A DNA stretch of 64,000 nt. Source: Parus major (Eukaryota; Chordata; Aves; Passeriformes; Paridae). A program made the position numbers and the translations under genes. Below, piece after piece: positions 48,701-62,500 of this stretch. The DNA is taken from NCBI RefSeq assembly GCF_001522545.3, contig NC_031769.1, positions 17,334,577-17,398,576 on the forward strand, read 5' to 3'. Numbering within the stretch: the stretch's first letter is position 1; every line of letters starts with the position of its first letter. The notes under the pieces are model-generated. The model was given only the letters and a program-made list of their open reading frames with translations, was not told where the DNA came from and ran no database searches.

Positions 48701-51558
48701 AAATTAAAATGCAGTTATGAACAGATGATAAGGATAGAAATGTAACAATTTACTTTCTTTGCTGATGGAATTATTTCTTTGTGGAAAAAAGGTTCCTCTT
48801 ATATCTTCCTCAATTTGAGGAACCCCAGGACAGCTCTCTATTTACTGATTTATTCTGGTTCTTGTTCTTGATGCATGTTTTTGTTTAAAGGGGGAAGCAA
48901 GTATCTGAATCTGAAACTGACCTTAGTTTTCCTAATACTAATTCATTATGCAGCACTTCCATGTGTCTGTTGTGGCCTTTTGTTCAAACAGCTAAGTTAG
49001 AGAGATCTTTAATGTTAATATAAATTTATTTGTGTTGTTTTGGTACTGTTTTAAACTATAACGTTATTGCAGTCAAAATGACATTTTATAAAGAATGTCT
49101 ATTCTATTTCAATTTTATTTCTCTTTTATCCAGCACTGCCTCCAGGCTGGGAGAGACCTTCAAGCTAAAGGTTAATGCTGACATTTATGGTTCAAGATTT
49201 TTGTTTATACCCATAACCACATAAAAACAAATTAATCCCGTTTCCATATACACTTGGTAGCAACAATTTTCACCACCACTTTGTATGCAGAAGACAAATG
49301 TTTTACTGCTTTTTACTCAAAAAATTATGATAATGAGTTAAGCAACCTTTTGAGCAGAGACCAACTCCAGAGCTCTCACAGCGTTATGAAAACTTTGAAA
49401 ATGTAATTTAGTTACCAAAAATCACATTAAGCTGTTATACATATTATTTCCTCTCACAATATAGTTGATTATTTAAATATTTTCCAAATATATGATCTTT
49501 TATGATTCACTTTTTCAATTTCCTCATATACTTATCAACTTTAAACTTCAAATCATAACTTTGGTATTTAGTGATGCCAAAATGTTGAAATACACTTGAC
49601 CACATTGAAGAGAACAACCTGAAACCATTCTCTGCCAAATTAAGAGTCAAATAAAATGTTTTGTGTATTTTCTGTTTCCTGTTCAAAATCCAGTAAATAC
49701 AAGATGCTTCTTTATTTTAAATCATACATTACCTCAGTGTTGTTCCTTTCTGTAATTAGACCTTTACTACAACTCTTTTGTGCACATTAGAATAAGAGGC
49801 TTTATTACCAGATTAGCATTTCATCCTTTTTCAGTCTGCAAATATGTGCAGGCTTCAATTCAGAGTCCTCTAAATTGAACAGACATGCCACAAACTCACT
49901 TATTCCATCAGGATTAGCCTCCCTTCATATGTAAATGCAATAAAGAAAATAGTGAAATTATTATTTTTCTATCGTTAGCTTGGTATGTCCAACTCTTTTT
50001 GGATGATAAATAGGATTCATTGCCTTCTAGAAACATCAAGAAAAAACTTGAAAAGAAGCAAGTTTAATTCATAAATCAGTTACTATTGCACTCTCTTTGC
50101 CCAGTGGCCAGCTGCTGGATGTGGCTGATCTGCTCAGTCCAACATATGGCTTCAGTCAGTCAAGGGCTTCCCAGGGGCAACGTCAATCACAGAGGCAGAA
50201 GAGAGCAGCAAAAGGAGAGAAGAGGCTGTATCATTTTATGACTTTGCTACTGCTCTTCTTTCTTTCCTTTCCCTCACCTCAGCTGCTGTGCTTGTATTGA
50301 CTGTGCCTGCTATGCAAGGGGGAGCCAAACAGGGGGATGCCATGCCCAGCTACTCTTCCCAAACACTTTGCACAGTCCACGGTCACCCAGGTTGTTTTTC
50401 AATAGGATTTGGATGACTGCAATAGGCACTGGACCTGGAGAATCCATTTCTCCTTCTCACTGCCCTGCCCAGAGCCCCTGAGGTTGTGCTTCTGCAGCTG
50501 TTTCAGGAACTTGTACTGTGTTCAACCCCCTGTTTGGAAAATATAAAACTGGCATTAGGGAAGAATTAGAGCTGATAGGTGTCATTTCTACATTCAGAGA
50601 GCTGAGGATTAAAAAAATTATTTTTCAAGAGAAAAGTATGACAGTCTAAATGAGTTTGGATTTCCTCACTGTGTGATGGAAGAAAATCACACGCTGCTTT
50701 GCCCTGTGTGCTTCTCTTCTGTTAGAGTGAAGCACTGCACTGCTTAGAGATTACGAGTCACTGGGAGTCACCCAAAGAGGAAACAAGCTTTCCACAATAA
50801 CACTTCATTTCCACAGTGAAATGCAGAGCCACCTAGTAAGAAGCAGAGTCTGTCCAAGCAACACCACCAATGCTTAGGTTTATTAATTACCTTTCCTTCC
50901 TGGCTGTCTCAAATCCTCTTGGAAACCTCACCTTGTCTTTTCAGAATTATCAACATGCTGCTTATTTTTCACATAAAGGAGTGATAGCATTTAACTATAA
51001 CTTCCTTATGGTTTTTCTTTTAAAGGAAGAAAAAATTTCCTTTAAAACATTTTTTTCCTCAAAAAGCTCTAAATGGAAGCATAAATGAAGTTTCAGCAGA
51101 GAAGCAAAAGGCCCCAACCCCAACTTTGCAGGGAGGACAGCACAAAGGAGTTGGAAACCCCAAGCCTGCCCCAATTCAATGCACATTTGGAGTTCATGTG
51201 CAAACTTACAAGCCTAGCTGGAAACACACCAGCCTCCTGCACAACCTCAGAGGCAATGGTTAGCTGGATAAAATAGTTCTTACTGCTGAATCCTTTATAC
51301 TCCATAGGGTGTGAAAAATTCAGGTGAAACATGCCTTACTAGTCATGCAGGATACATTTCAATTCATGACAAAGTAGAAGACATGGAGAATTTTTAAGAT
51401 GAAATTTTAGAAAATGTCAGCTCTGCCAGAAGGAAATATCATATAAAGCTTGTATTTCATTTGGCTCATGGCTCTACTAAGTTAAAGACTCACATTGTTA
51501 TTTCTGAACCTGTAGTAACTGTCACAAACATATTTTGACCTATGATAATGAACTATTT

Positions 51559-51568
51559 GTGCATGTGT

Positions 51569-51602
<34 letters not shown>
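51559..51602. repeat. (TG)n microsatellite
   Basis: A pure TG run of 29 bp (51574-51602) is preceded by an interrupted section GTGCATGTGTGTGTA. The minus strand reads as repeated HTHTH, which creates a false frame at 51482-51676. Confidence 0.97.
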
Positions 51603-51604
<2 letters not shown>

Positions 51605-54600
51605 ATTACTTAAATGCTTTGTTTTCAAAAGGTTGCATGCCACAACATTAACTTTAAAGTATACCCCCAGCAGCAAGCTGGTACTCTGACTAAACTACTC
51701 ACATCATTATTCTGATCTCCTCCGAACATAGAAAATCATCTAGCTTACCTTATTCATCTGCAACAACTTTTTTTGCATTTTTGCAAGCTTTCTGACAAGC
51801 AAAATGGGCTTGTTTATCTGTTTATAGAATGCTTAAAACAATCTTTGTCAGGGCTCCTGTTGTTACTACCCTACAAAGTATGTAAAAGCATGTAAACCAC
51901 CAATTTATTTGAGGTTGTGTTTAGGCATACATCCACCCTAGAGGTCCTGATCAACCCTGCAGAGTTTGTGTTTATCTTAAAGAGAAAGATACACTTGCAA
52001 AATAAAAAGAAGACCAGTGGTTTGAATATTTTTTTTTACTTGGAAATACTATCCCTTTGAGAACTGAATGAACCCCACAATTTCTGGTTTATGAAAAGGA
52101 GAAAAAAAAAAAAAAGAAGAACCTTCCAATGAAATCAAACCACCATATGCAGTTTTGGCTTTCAGGTTGAAGACCAGCACCTTCTGTGGTTCTAGGAAGC
52201 CTCAGAGGCTGTGCAGCATTCCGTAGCTCGATAGTTTAAAATCAAAGGACCCTCTCACAATCCAATTAGGGCAGCAGGAACTTCTGCCCTAATTCTTCTT
52301 CTTCAGGAAGAGAAGCTGATACAGGATAACACAGATAACACAAAAGCTGGCATCCATCAGCCAACTCTGAGACTAATATTCAAGTTGTAAGTTCTTCAGG
52401 AAAGAATCTCAGGGACAAGGACATAGCCTTTGTTACTGACTCTTCTGGCTTTAATTTCTAGCATAATGTGGTCAGAAAAAGAAAATACCAGGAATAGAAA
52501 TAAAGCAGAATGGAGTTCTTTGAAAGTTTCCCTCATGGCAAAGCTGCACCCATTTTTGTAATTGTCAGAACGCTTTCTACTCATGTGTCTGTGGTGCTTT
52601 GCATTTGCATGCTCCACCAGGAAAAAGTGACACTTACAGAAGAACATCTTCCACTTTGAGGCAAAGTGCAGGAAAGATTCAGGAGAATTATTAGCCTATG
52701 GACAACCTGACCTGCATCCTACTTGGAACCAGACAGTCTATTCTACAGAGGCTGGCCTAGACACAATGTCACCTAGACTTCTGTACTAGAAGGAGATGGA
52801 GTGAAGAGCCCAAGCACAAGAGACATAAATCCTAAAATAGTAGAAGAAGAGACATTGAAAGAAAGCCAAAAACGACATTTCACCTGTAATTTCTCCAGTG
52901 CTGAGCACAGTCTGTGTGCAAATATAAATCATATATGCACTAAACTGCTAACCATGTCATTTTCTTTAAAATCCCTTTTTAGTCAAGTCAGCTACAAGAT
53001 GTTTCACCTTGAATGTATTGCTGGTTAAGCTTTTCATCTATTTCCATTTGATTAATTTCAGTTTTGGGCTATCAGTGCTCATTCAGTATCACTCACTGTA
53101 TATTATTCCACTTTACTAACGCCATTTACTTCATCCTTTTTACATCAAAAAGCAGTGATCCCTCCCCATTGCTATAATTTAATTCTAACTTATATGACTG
53201 CAACAATATTTAACAGAGTGCTGCTGTTTCTCATAGTTTGTCCTAAGAAAATGATCACTGACAAAATATAGAACAGAGAACTCAAGCAGGATAACTTTGG
53301 CCATTTATTGCTGCTACTAATTATCCTAACCTTCTTATCATAATTACTTATTGGCCTACTTACCCAGTTATCCTAACCCTGCAGCCCTGACTTCCGCTAT
53401 CCTCAAGATTCAGTGCTAGGAAAGCTTAAGTCTTTGTTACTGACACTAAATACAAACTGAAAATGGAACACAGGGAGCAGTAATTCAAAAAACACCATTC
53501 CTTCGACAGCTGTTTTCTTAGCTGTGACCACCATGAACTTTCAACGGCACAAGAGAGTTTGTGGGAAGATCTCTGACAGACCAATTGTTACAGAGGGGAA
53601 AAAAAGCCTTCCAGACAGTGAACCCTTTCTTCAAACATGGCAGTGATATTCCAAGCTAAATACAAGTTGAAGAAATCCCTGTGATTTTAGATTGGTATGC
53701 TAATCACTGAGAGAAGAGGTAATTGGAGTCTCCTGGACAGTGCTAATGAGACCAGAAGGTGAGATGTTTATCTCCTACAGGGAAACAGGAGCTCCAGGTC
53801 ATTACTGCTTGTGGAACTTGATGGAAAGCCTTTTTCTCTGTTTACACTGACAGTTGTGGTTCTTCTGACAGTTCAGCCTCATCTTTTTAACAGGTTCTTT
53901 TGCTCAGGACTGAGAGCCCCGAGAGGACAGCAGCTGATGGTACCAGAGAAATTCTGGTAGCAGGCAGCCAGGAATTCCTGCCTGAGTGCAGGAGTGATTC
54001 TGTTTAATCTATGCAGATTCCCTGAGGACTGTGGTGTGTGGGGTGAGATGCAAGACATGGAAGGGTGCCCTGCACAGGCAAAGGAAGCTGTAGATGCAAG
54101 GGCATTCATGGGAGACTGTCCATTGCTTGGGACACCTTGCAAGAGAAAGGGTTACAGAACAGACCAACCCAACAGACAATCCCCTTAGCTGTGAGCAATC
54201 ACCTGTGGGGAAAACTTCAGGGGGAAATATCACATATGCTTGGCCTGTCCTTAGTGTTCCATCCAGGTGTCTACTTACAGTCACTACAGACAAGAGAGGA
54301 CAGGAGCTGCTGACCGCTCTGATTCAATAAAACTACTCCTATGTTCCCCTGCAGAATGTGAGCACAGCATCCTGACTGTCACAGCTGTGTGCTGCTCTCT
54401 TTGCTGCTGAGGCAAAACTGCATCCCTTCCCTGCAGATATTTTTTTCTTAATGGCAAGTTAAATGACACAGGAGTGTTTGAAGATGAAAGGGCAATTCTT
54501 GGAAGGACAGGGAAAAATCCTGGAATGGATTTTTTTCTGATATAGGTTATAAAACTTAAATTACTTTCTGAACAGGTTCCAAGCTACCAAGAATGTACAA

Positions 54601-57027
54601 TTATTATGAGTATGGCCCAGTATTGAATTCATAGCTCTAAAAAACACAATCATTTCAAAGTGGTGTTTTTACTGGTGAAAAAACTTTTTTACATTGTAGA
54701 ACTGAATATTTAAAAGGTTAAGCTCGGATGTCACTCACTTGGGTCCAAGGGCTCAACTGTTTGCTGCAAACCTGTTAGGTTTCCTTGAAGTGACTGTTGT
54801 TGCAGCAACTATCTTTGCAGGCACTGCCACACTGACTCCCACTATCCAAACACATTTATCCATCATGAGAGGAATGGAGTTGCTTAGTCTTAACTATATG
54901 AATGAGAAGTTTAAAAACATTACAAGTTTTACATTACAATGTCATTTTTACAACATGAACATTACAAGAAGCACACTTTCATATAGCTTTCAGCAAATCC
55001 ATGACCTTTAGAAGCCATACCATACATATGACATTAAAAGCACACTGCTCAGTAAAATCCTATTGCCTTCTTTTAATTAATGCATAATCAAAAATGACTC
55101 AAAAAATGTTTTCCATGTAAATTCCAATTTTTGTTGAAATAAATATTGTACTTAAAAATATTTCACCACACCAGTGTTTTTTTTTCAATATCTTGTAAAT
55201 CTAAACCTTGATTCTCCTCCTCCCTAGCAGCAACAGTAGGTGCTCTCAGGGTGTTTATAATACATGTTCTGGGTGTGTTAGGAATTCTGGCACCAATAAT
55301 ACTTTCCACATCAGCCAAAACCACATCTACTCATAGGCTGGAAAATGCAAACCCACACACCTATATCTTTGCAAATCAAGCAATGTAACACCTTAGACTG
55401 CTTGTGTTTTCAGTTGTTAAGAGAGGCTTCTAATCCTTTAATAATGCTCCCCTCAAACTGTAATGTAATCTCTTAATCACTTTAAGAAGCTACTGAATTC
55501 CTCTGTCATAAGCATCTGTTTGTAGTGACATATGTAACACATGAAGATGGTGTCTGTTTTCTGTGGACTTTTGTGGCATGTTAACTGAAGGCCACGAAAA
55601 TGGAAGGTAACAAGGTTTAGCCAAAAGCACACTTAGCTCACACTGGCTGTTAGGATTGAGCTGCAGTTCTGCTTGACTGAAAAACCTGTGAGGAGCTCCA
55701 AAGAGTAATGAAACACAAGACACATCACAAACAACATAACTATTATTCTTGTTCCCATTATTTAGGTGTCTGATTCATTTATTTACAGGTTCAGCACTGT
55801 AAGGAACAGGAGTTCTGATCATTGGAGAAATAAGGAAGAATTGTTATTACAATGATGTGCAACCCTGTGCATGACACTTATTTACAGGGGACCAATTTTT
55901 CCACAGGGTTGAAATAGCACAGCAGCACAGTATTTCAATATATATCAGTACTGGTAGAACTAAAAGTCAAAGGTACATGGTACAGCTCACTTTTTCCTTT
56001 CTATTTTTAAAGGTATTTGTGTTGAAGATTATGCACCTACTGCTCGAGAGAACAACATATCATGATACTGCTGTTTTCCTACAAAATTGTTTACCCAGTT
56101 ACATGACATAAAAAGACTCAATCTCATCTGTCAGTGGAATCTAACATACTGAGGGGGATTAATCTTGTGTTTTTCAGAGGCATTAAAAGAGATGCTACAA
56201 TAAACAACACATAGCTTTAGGGACACAAAGGTTTGTGAACTTGTTTCTATCTCTAATAATGTTTGGGAGATAAAATATTTCATATAGCAAAGTAAATGGA
56301 GTTAGTGATATGAAATAGCCTGAGAGGAGGACTAATTTTGCAAATTATTATTAATCAAAGAGCTGGCACATTTTTCTGTCTTCACCAAAGTACAAACACC
56401 ATGACTGGCCCTACCAGAAATAGATGGCAAGTGTCTGTCTCTTTTAAAGCTGAGAATTTCACTGAAACAAATGTGGGTTTAATGATAATTATATGAATTA
56501 GTTTTAATATAAATTGAGTTAAAGACACCATTCTGTTAAAATGCAAGACATTGTTATGGTATTATGTTCATTAAGGCATTTTATTTGTTACATATTTGAA
56601 CATAATATACTTCTTTTGGCTTTTATAAAGTGTTTTCAGCATCCATTTAGTAACTGGATCTATTCTGTATGTTTTCTCTCTAATCTGAAAAGATCCATGT
56701 GGAAATGCTATATTTCTCTCTTACTAAAATTTTGAAAATGAGTGCTATATTTTGGTATATAAATAGACAAATGCATAAATATCTATTCAAAAACAAATGC
56801 AAAGCAAGTTTGACAGAAAAGGGTTACAGCCTAAAGGAAAACAGCAAAAGGAACATAACAGAATCAAAAACTAGAAATGCCAAATGTTTCATTTGCATCT
56901 ATCATGAGTTAGAAATTTACAAGCACAGAAAAATAAGGAAAAATAAAGTGCATGTATTCTATTTATCATGACTCATAGCAACTCTATTGTACTTTCTGCT
57001 GTTTATACAGCCTGTTAGTTGTAACTC

Positions 57028-57795
57028 ATAGAATCATAAAATCATAGACTCATAGAATGATTTGGGTTGGAAGGAACCTTAAAGATAACCTAGCTGCAAA
57101 CCTCCCATCCCCCAGGGCTGGGACACTTTCCACTAGATCAGGTTTCTCGAAGACCCATCCAGTCTAGCCTCCCAGGGATGGGGCATCTACAACTTCTCTG
57201 GGAAACCTGTGCCAATGTCTCACCACATTCTTAAGAATTTATTCCTAATATTTCACCAAAACCTACTCTCTTTCAGTTTCAAGCCATTGCCTCTTGTCCT
57301 GTCACGACATGCCCTTGTAAAAAGTTCATCTTTCTTGTGGGCCCCGTTTATGTACTGGGAGGCTGCTACATAACATCCCAGGAGCCTTCTCTTCTCCAGG
57401 CTGAAGAGCCCCAGCTCTCTCAGCCTGTCCTCATATGGGAGCTATTCCAGCCCTCTGGTAACATTTGTCAACCTCTTCCAGATTCATTCCAGCAGGGCCA
57501 CATCCTTCTTATGTCGGGGACACCAGAGCTGGAGGCAATACCTGAGATGGGGTCTCATGAGAGTGGAGTAGAGGGGCAGAATCACTTCCCTTCACCTGCC
57601 TGCCACAGTCCTTGGGATGCAGCCCAGGACATGTTTGGCTTTCTGGGCTGGGAGTGCCCATTGCTGCCTCATTCCCAGCCTCTCATCCACCAGCACCCCC
57701 AAGTCCTTCCCAGGGAAGTTTTCTCCAACCTGTGTTCATGCTTGGGATTGTTCCAGCCCAGGTGCAGGACTTTGCACTTCATGAGGTTCTCACCT
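57028..57795 (-). mobile_element. CR1 LINE, long 3' portion, minus strand
   Basis: The tail is on the left (CATAGAATCATAAAATCATAGACTCATAGAATG, 57028-57060), then GATTTGGGTTGGAAGGAACC, the classical CR1 3' end in reverse complement. On the minus strand the body encodes CKVLHLGWNNPKHEH at about 57775-57730, matching the KCKVLHLGxNNPxHxYRL block. Near 57440-57390 it encodes a DRLRELGLFSLEKRRL block. The copy thus retains the last third or so of ORF2 plus the 3' UTR. Identity stops near 57795, where CTCACCTCATG begins unrelated flank. Frameshifts and stops are present. Plus-strand frames of up to 159 codons (57337-57816) are antisense shadows of this element. Confidence 0.95.
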
Positions 57796-58938
57796 CATGT
57801 CAAGCTAATTCTGTGACAAAGTTGTTCCTTGCTTCTCTAATATGCATTAATTGAGCAAAAGCAGTTGCCTGACCATCACAGCCATGAGCCACTGATGAAG
57901 TTGTGGATAAAGCTGTGATACTACAGGAATCATAAGCTACAGTTCCCAGTCAGGATGAAAATTATATACGGCGCCATGTAGACTACAAAAATATTCAAAT
58001 TAAGAAGAATTTTCCACGTAACACAGTTTTCAAAACCATAAAATAATACACACCTCACAAAATACCACATTTCCAAGGGGTGGACAGGCATCATATCCTG
58101 TCAGGCCTCATGTTTCCAGGGAATGATAACTAAGACACAAGTAAGCTCCCCAACAGCTCAGTTTACTCAGGTGTCTCACTCACCTCCTTTCAGATCAAGC
58201 TGCAGGCTCTGCACCATCAGGATATCTGGTGGGCTGGTTTGTCTGCAGTGTCTACAGCTCTGATCTCTTTGGCAATGCTAGCAAAGCAGAACATGATGCT
58301 AAAATCACCTTTGTTACAGCTTTTGGCAGTTACCAGTGACTATGCAATGAACTGAAGTAATTTAGAACTGCAGGGTTTTAGAAAAAGCAGGACTTAAAAT
58401 AAGAAAAAAGTCATCAGACCTTTCCGCTGCTGCCTAAGCCTCCTTGGCCCTGAATCAGAACAGACCTAGGCTCTGTCAGGCCTGTGCAGAACCAGCCCTG
58501 CCACAGCAGCTCCTCTGCTCTGCCTACTCCCTGCCTTCCACTACAGCCTTTCTGCCAGCAGCACTGAGATTTGTAGTGCTGTGAGGGTTTGTGGTTGCAC
58601 TCAAACTCGTAATTTGTTAAACCTGCTCATGAAAACAATGGGAAGACAACTTTGTTCCAAATGACTGCTACACCCCATCATTAACAATGAATCTAGTTCC
58701 TACTAGGATATCACAAATAAAAACAAGGCTTGTTAATAAGAAGTGTTGCTATGTCCTCTTGAAAAACAGCTGTCACTATGTGACTCAGGGGCTTTTGATC
58801 CAACACTAGTAGGACACATGCTGTGAAAAGTGGTAATCACCACTGGGAGTGATGCATGCTGCAAGGGAGAGGGCAGAGCTCTGGGATCAGACCACAAGGA
58901 TAGGTTAGCAGAAGGACAGGGAGAAGGGGCTGAGAGGG
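57796..58938. other. non-coding DNA, nothing recognised
   Basis: This is a spacer between the CR1 copy and the solo LTR. The 80-codon minus frame at 58733-58975 runs into the LTR and has no recognisable motif. Confidence 0.5.
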
Positions 58939-59527
58939 TGTTGTGGTTTAACACCAGCCAGAAACTGAGTACCACGCAGCCATTCGCTCACTCCCCCACC
59001 AGCAGGATGTGGGAGAGAATCGGAAGAGTAAAAGTGAGAAAACTCGTGGGTTGATACAAAGACAGTTTTACAGGAAAAGCAGAAGCCCTACATGCAAGCA
59101 AAGCAAAACAGGGAATTAATTCACTGCTTCCCATGGGCAGGCAGGTGTTCAGCCACCTCCAGGAGAGCAGGGCCCTATCACGTGTAATGGTGACTTGGGA
59201 AAACAAACACCATCCCTCCAAACACTCACCCCTTCATCCTTCTTCCCCCCACTTTATATACTGAGCATGATGTGCTACAGCAGGGGATGTCTCTTTGGTC
59301 AGCTGGGGTCACCTGTCCTGGCTGTATCTCCTCCCAGCTTCCCAAGCACCCCCAGCTCCCTCCCTCACGTGGCAGTACAAGAAGTACAAAAGGCCTTGAA
59401 GCTGTGGGAGCACTGCTCTCCAACAACAAATATCTCTATATTATCACCTTTGTTTTCAGTACAAACCTAAAACACAACCCCATATGAGTCACTCTGAAGA
59501 AAATTAACTCTATCCTAGCCAAAAGCA
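58939..59527 (+). mobile_element. solo LTR of a common avian ERV family
   Basis: The LTR begins TGTTGTGGTTTAACACCAGCC and ends CCTAGCCAAAAGCA, so it has TG...CA ends. The interior matches a widespread neoavian LTR that I recall. In order it shows CACGCAGCCATTCGCTCACTC, a GGGAGAGAATCGGAAGAGTAAAAG segment, AACTCGTGGGTTGATA, CTTCCCATGGGCAGGCAGGTG, and a TATA box in CTTTATATACTGAGCATGA (TTTATATA at 59253-59260). AAAAGGCCTTGAAGCTGTG and AAGAAAATTAACTCTATCC follow near the 3' end. No internal retroviral sequence adjoins either side. I assign it tentatively to the ERVL-type families. No clear target-site duplication is visible. Short frames inside it are not genes. Confidence 0.8.
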
Positions 59528-62500
59528 CCTGCACTAAGAGCAAAGTTAGAGGTAATGCAGCAGAGGGAGGTGGGAATACAAACTGGCCGGACAGTGACAG
59601 CCCTGTCTGGGACAATGGGGAGCAAAAGACAAATCTGTTAATTAGCCAGAGCAAATAAAACATTGTTTGCATGTGCATTGGGGCTGCATTTTGACCTTTC
59701 AAGTTTACACATGATTACAATTCCTCCTAATCCTTTGCGGGGGGTGGGGAGGAAACACCCAAAAAACCCTAACAGAACCAAGTTTGCATGTTTCACAGAA
59801 ATATGACTGTGGAGCATCCATTATTTTAAAGCCCCCTTCTTCACTCTGCAGCTGTAGTGTAGGTGGGAGGTGACAATTCAGATCTTTGAGTCCCGAGAAC
59901 TGGCAAAGTGGGCAAGTCATATTGGCTTGGGGCTAGAAAGCATCTGTTATGTAATTCCCTCTCATCTCCATCAGAACTGCTGAGAAGTGCTTTATGTTAT
60001 TTACAACTGCTATAACATTTTCCTGCTTGTAGTCTTCCTATTAAAAAGCACTTGGGGTACATATGGAAGTTTTATATGAAATATAATATCTTTAACTCTC
60101 TCCCAGGACTACACATTCCTCATACAATTATTACAGCTTGATATTGCAAGATTGTTGCATGGCAGCTATGCACCAAGTAATGCCTTCAAACCAAGTCTAT
60201 AGAGTTAAATCCTTAAAAATACCGACCTATGCTCCTGAGTGTTGACAATGAACCTTGTCAGAGTGCCCAGGACCCTGTGCATGCACTGGGGAGAGAGCAA
60301 AACCACTCTGGGACTCAGGATCCTACTCACCTCCTTCAGAGACCTGCTTTTTCTTTCTACCTAATAAGGACCATTCTGTGATGCTGCTGCCCCTGCCAAG
60401 CTCAATGGCATCTCTGCACAGCACTGTCCTCTGCAGAGCAAACATTTCCTGAAGGACTAGCACAGTAATTTTCTTTCTTCGTCTCACTGGGCAGCATCGA
60501 AGGAAGACAAGTCAAAAACAGCATTTCAAACACGGTACAGGTGATGATTGACCTTCCATACAGCTGGAGCTATTACATTCTCCCTTTCAAAGGTTTTCTT
60601 TCAAGAATCTATATAAACAGACTATGCATTTAATTCCTCATCTGCAATAACTAGAGGCAAGGGCTGATCTTTCAAGAGGGTGACAAAGTTCAGGGTTTTG
60701 CTGGGATGAACTTGCCCAGCAGCACAGCAGCAAAAAGCCCAAATAAGCTCAATTCTCAATTATTTTTCCCCCTGAAGAAATTAAACCTGGAAATTTACAA
60801 TAAAGCACATAAGAAAAAGAAATGTCATATTTTATAATATCCTATGCACATATTTCCCATTCAGAATTCCTTTACTATTTATCAAAGTTAACCCAGCTGT
60901 AAACACTTACTTTAAAAGCCTATAAAGGTGAAATTAATACTCCTTTACAAACATACTTTTCACAGCCCTGTGCTTGAATTACACCATAAAGGTTGTAAAA
61001 CTGAAAACAACACATAAATCATGTTTTATCAAATGAAAATTTCTAAAATACATTTTGGACTTGACTCCCAAGAAACAGGATCTCTGTTCATATTTAATGT
61101 CAAGGTAGGAAAAGGAAATATGTTGCAAAAACATATAGAAAGCATTTTTTATGCCAATGAAACAAGGACAAAGTTATAAGTGAGATAGAAAACCCACAGG
61201 TCAGGCCAACAGAAAGTAAAGCTGCCTCACAAGCTGCACTTTCATCTCAGACACATTGCTTCCACTTTTGCTGGCACATTTTTGTTGGCTCTCTCCTCAG
61301 CACACTTAGCAAAGGCATCAGCACATACTCAACACAATAAATATTTAACAAGAATAAGGTTCTCTAAAAAAAGGAAGTTAAAATTCCCATGTCAAGACCA
61401 AATTTCAGGTGCTTTTTCCTTGGTTTTAAGTAGTCACGGAACGTTCCCTACCATAAGGCGCTACCCTCCCTTCCTCTGATGGTATTCACTAATATTAGAA
61501 ACAGCTCCTATTATTTCCTCCTCATGCTATGGGAATAAACATCAAAGTTAATGAGGGTATTAAATACATAATGGTGATAGCAGACAGAATGAAATAAATA
61601 TTTGAGCAGAAGATAAATCTGAATCCAGAATTGAATTTGGTAGAAAACCTGTGGCATCCCACTGAAGATTTCCATGTGACCAAACGTCTGTACCATTTTT
61701 TGAGCTGTAAAATGCCTCAGTGGCTAGTTATAAACTCCTTGGGATATATTTACAGTTCATAGAAAAAGTAAATAAATAAAAAAGTAAATATAACTGACTT
61801 GGCACAAGTTTGTATTTTTTTTCAGTGAGAACTTCTGAGTGAACAGAGAGATAGAACTGATTCCACATTCCAGTGGTGCCCAATTTCTTTTTTCTCACAC
61901 TTCATACTTGACAGGAGTGATATAAGACACCAAGGGGTTATGATGGAGCACAGGATTCTCTATGCCGAGGCAGTACCTGACTCTTGTCTACCTCCTCTAT
62001 CAGTATCAAGTGACCCAAAGAGAAATGATACAGCTGCTGGCTGGCAAGAGCTTAATCCAGAGAGCACTGAGATAAAGCTCAAAGGCTTGAGGAAGCACCA
62101 AAAGTCTTAGCAGAGATTAACTCAATCCCTTGACTGAAGTAGAGCATCGACTATTACCTACTTGGTCTCCCAGGGTAGAAGCTCGTTGGCAGAATGATTT
62201 CCTGTAGATGTTAGAGCTGAGGCCACTGCCAGTGTTCATGTTATATAACCAGTCTCTGTGACAATGGTTCCTCACAAGTACTGTCTACCCAGAGCAGCTT
62301 TCCCTTGGGTTTTTGGTAGTAAAGTTTACATTCTTGTGGGATTTTATTTGCCATTTTTGTTTAGGGATTTTTTCAGGCTTTGTTTGTTTGAAATTGTCAC
62401 AATCTCGGTGTGACAATAAAGAGTTTTGAAGAGCATGTGAACTACTATATCCCAACAGCCCTCTTTGCAATAACATGTTTGGTGAAGCTTTCCACAGTTA

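Larger units (their letters stand above)
43084..57027. other. long non-coding stretch, no gene recognised
   Basis: Open frames reach 126 codons at most (46383-46763, minus) and none has a recognisable domain. A (TG)n tract lies at 51559-51602. About 48370-48720 and 49740-49990 are AT-rich, complex and repeat-free, and may hold conserved non-coding sequence, as may 45581-45760, listed separately. Homopolymer T tracts occur at about 47981-48000 and 52030-52037, and an A tract at about 52105-52116. Confidence 0.55.

Noticed and set aside
51482..51676. Minus-strand frame with repeated HTHTH residues
   Set aside because: It is a translation of the (TG)n microsatellite.
54739..55011. 90-codon plus-strand frame with a hydrophobic start
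   Set aside because: No family recognised, and the hydrophobic stretch is short. The frame begins at a non-ATG codon.
57337..57854. 159-codon plus-strand frame
   Set aside because: It is the antisense of the minus-strand CR1 ORF2 remnant.
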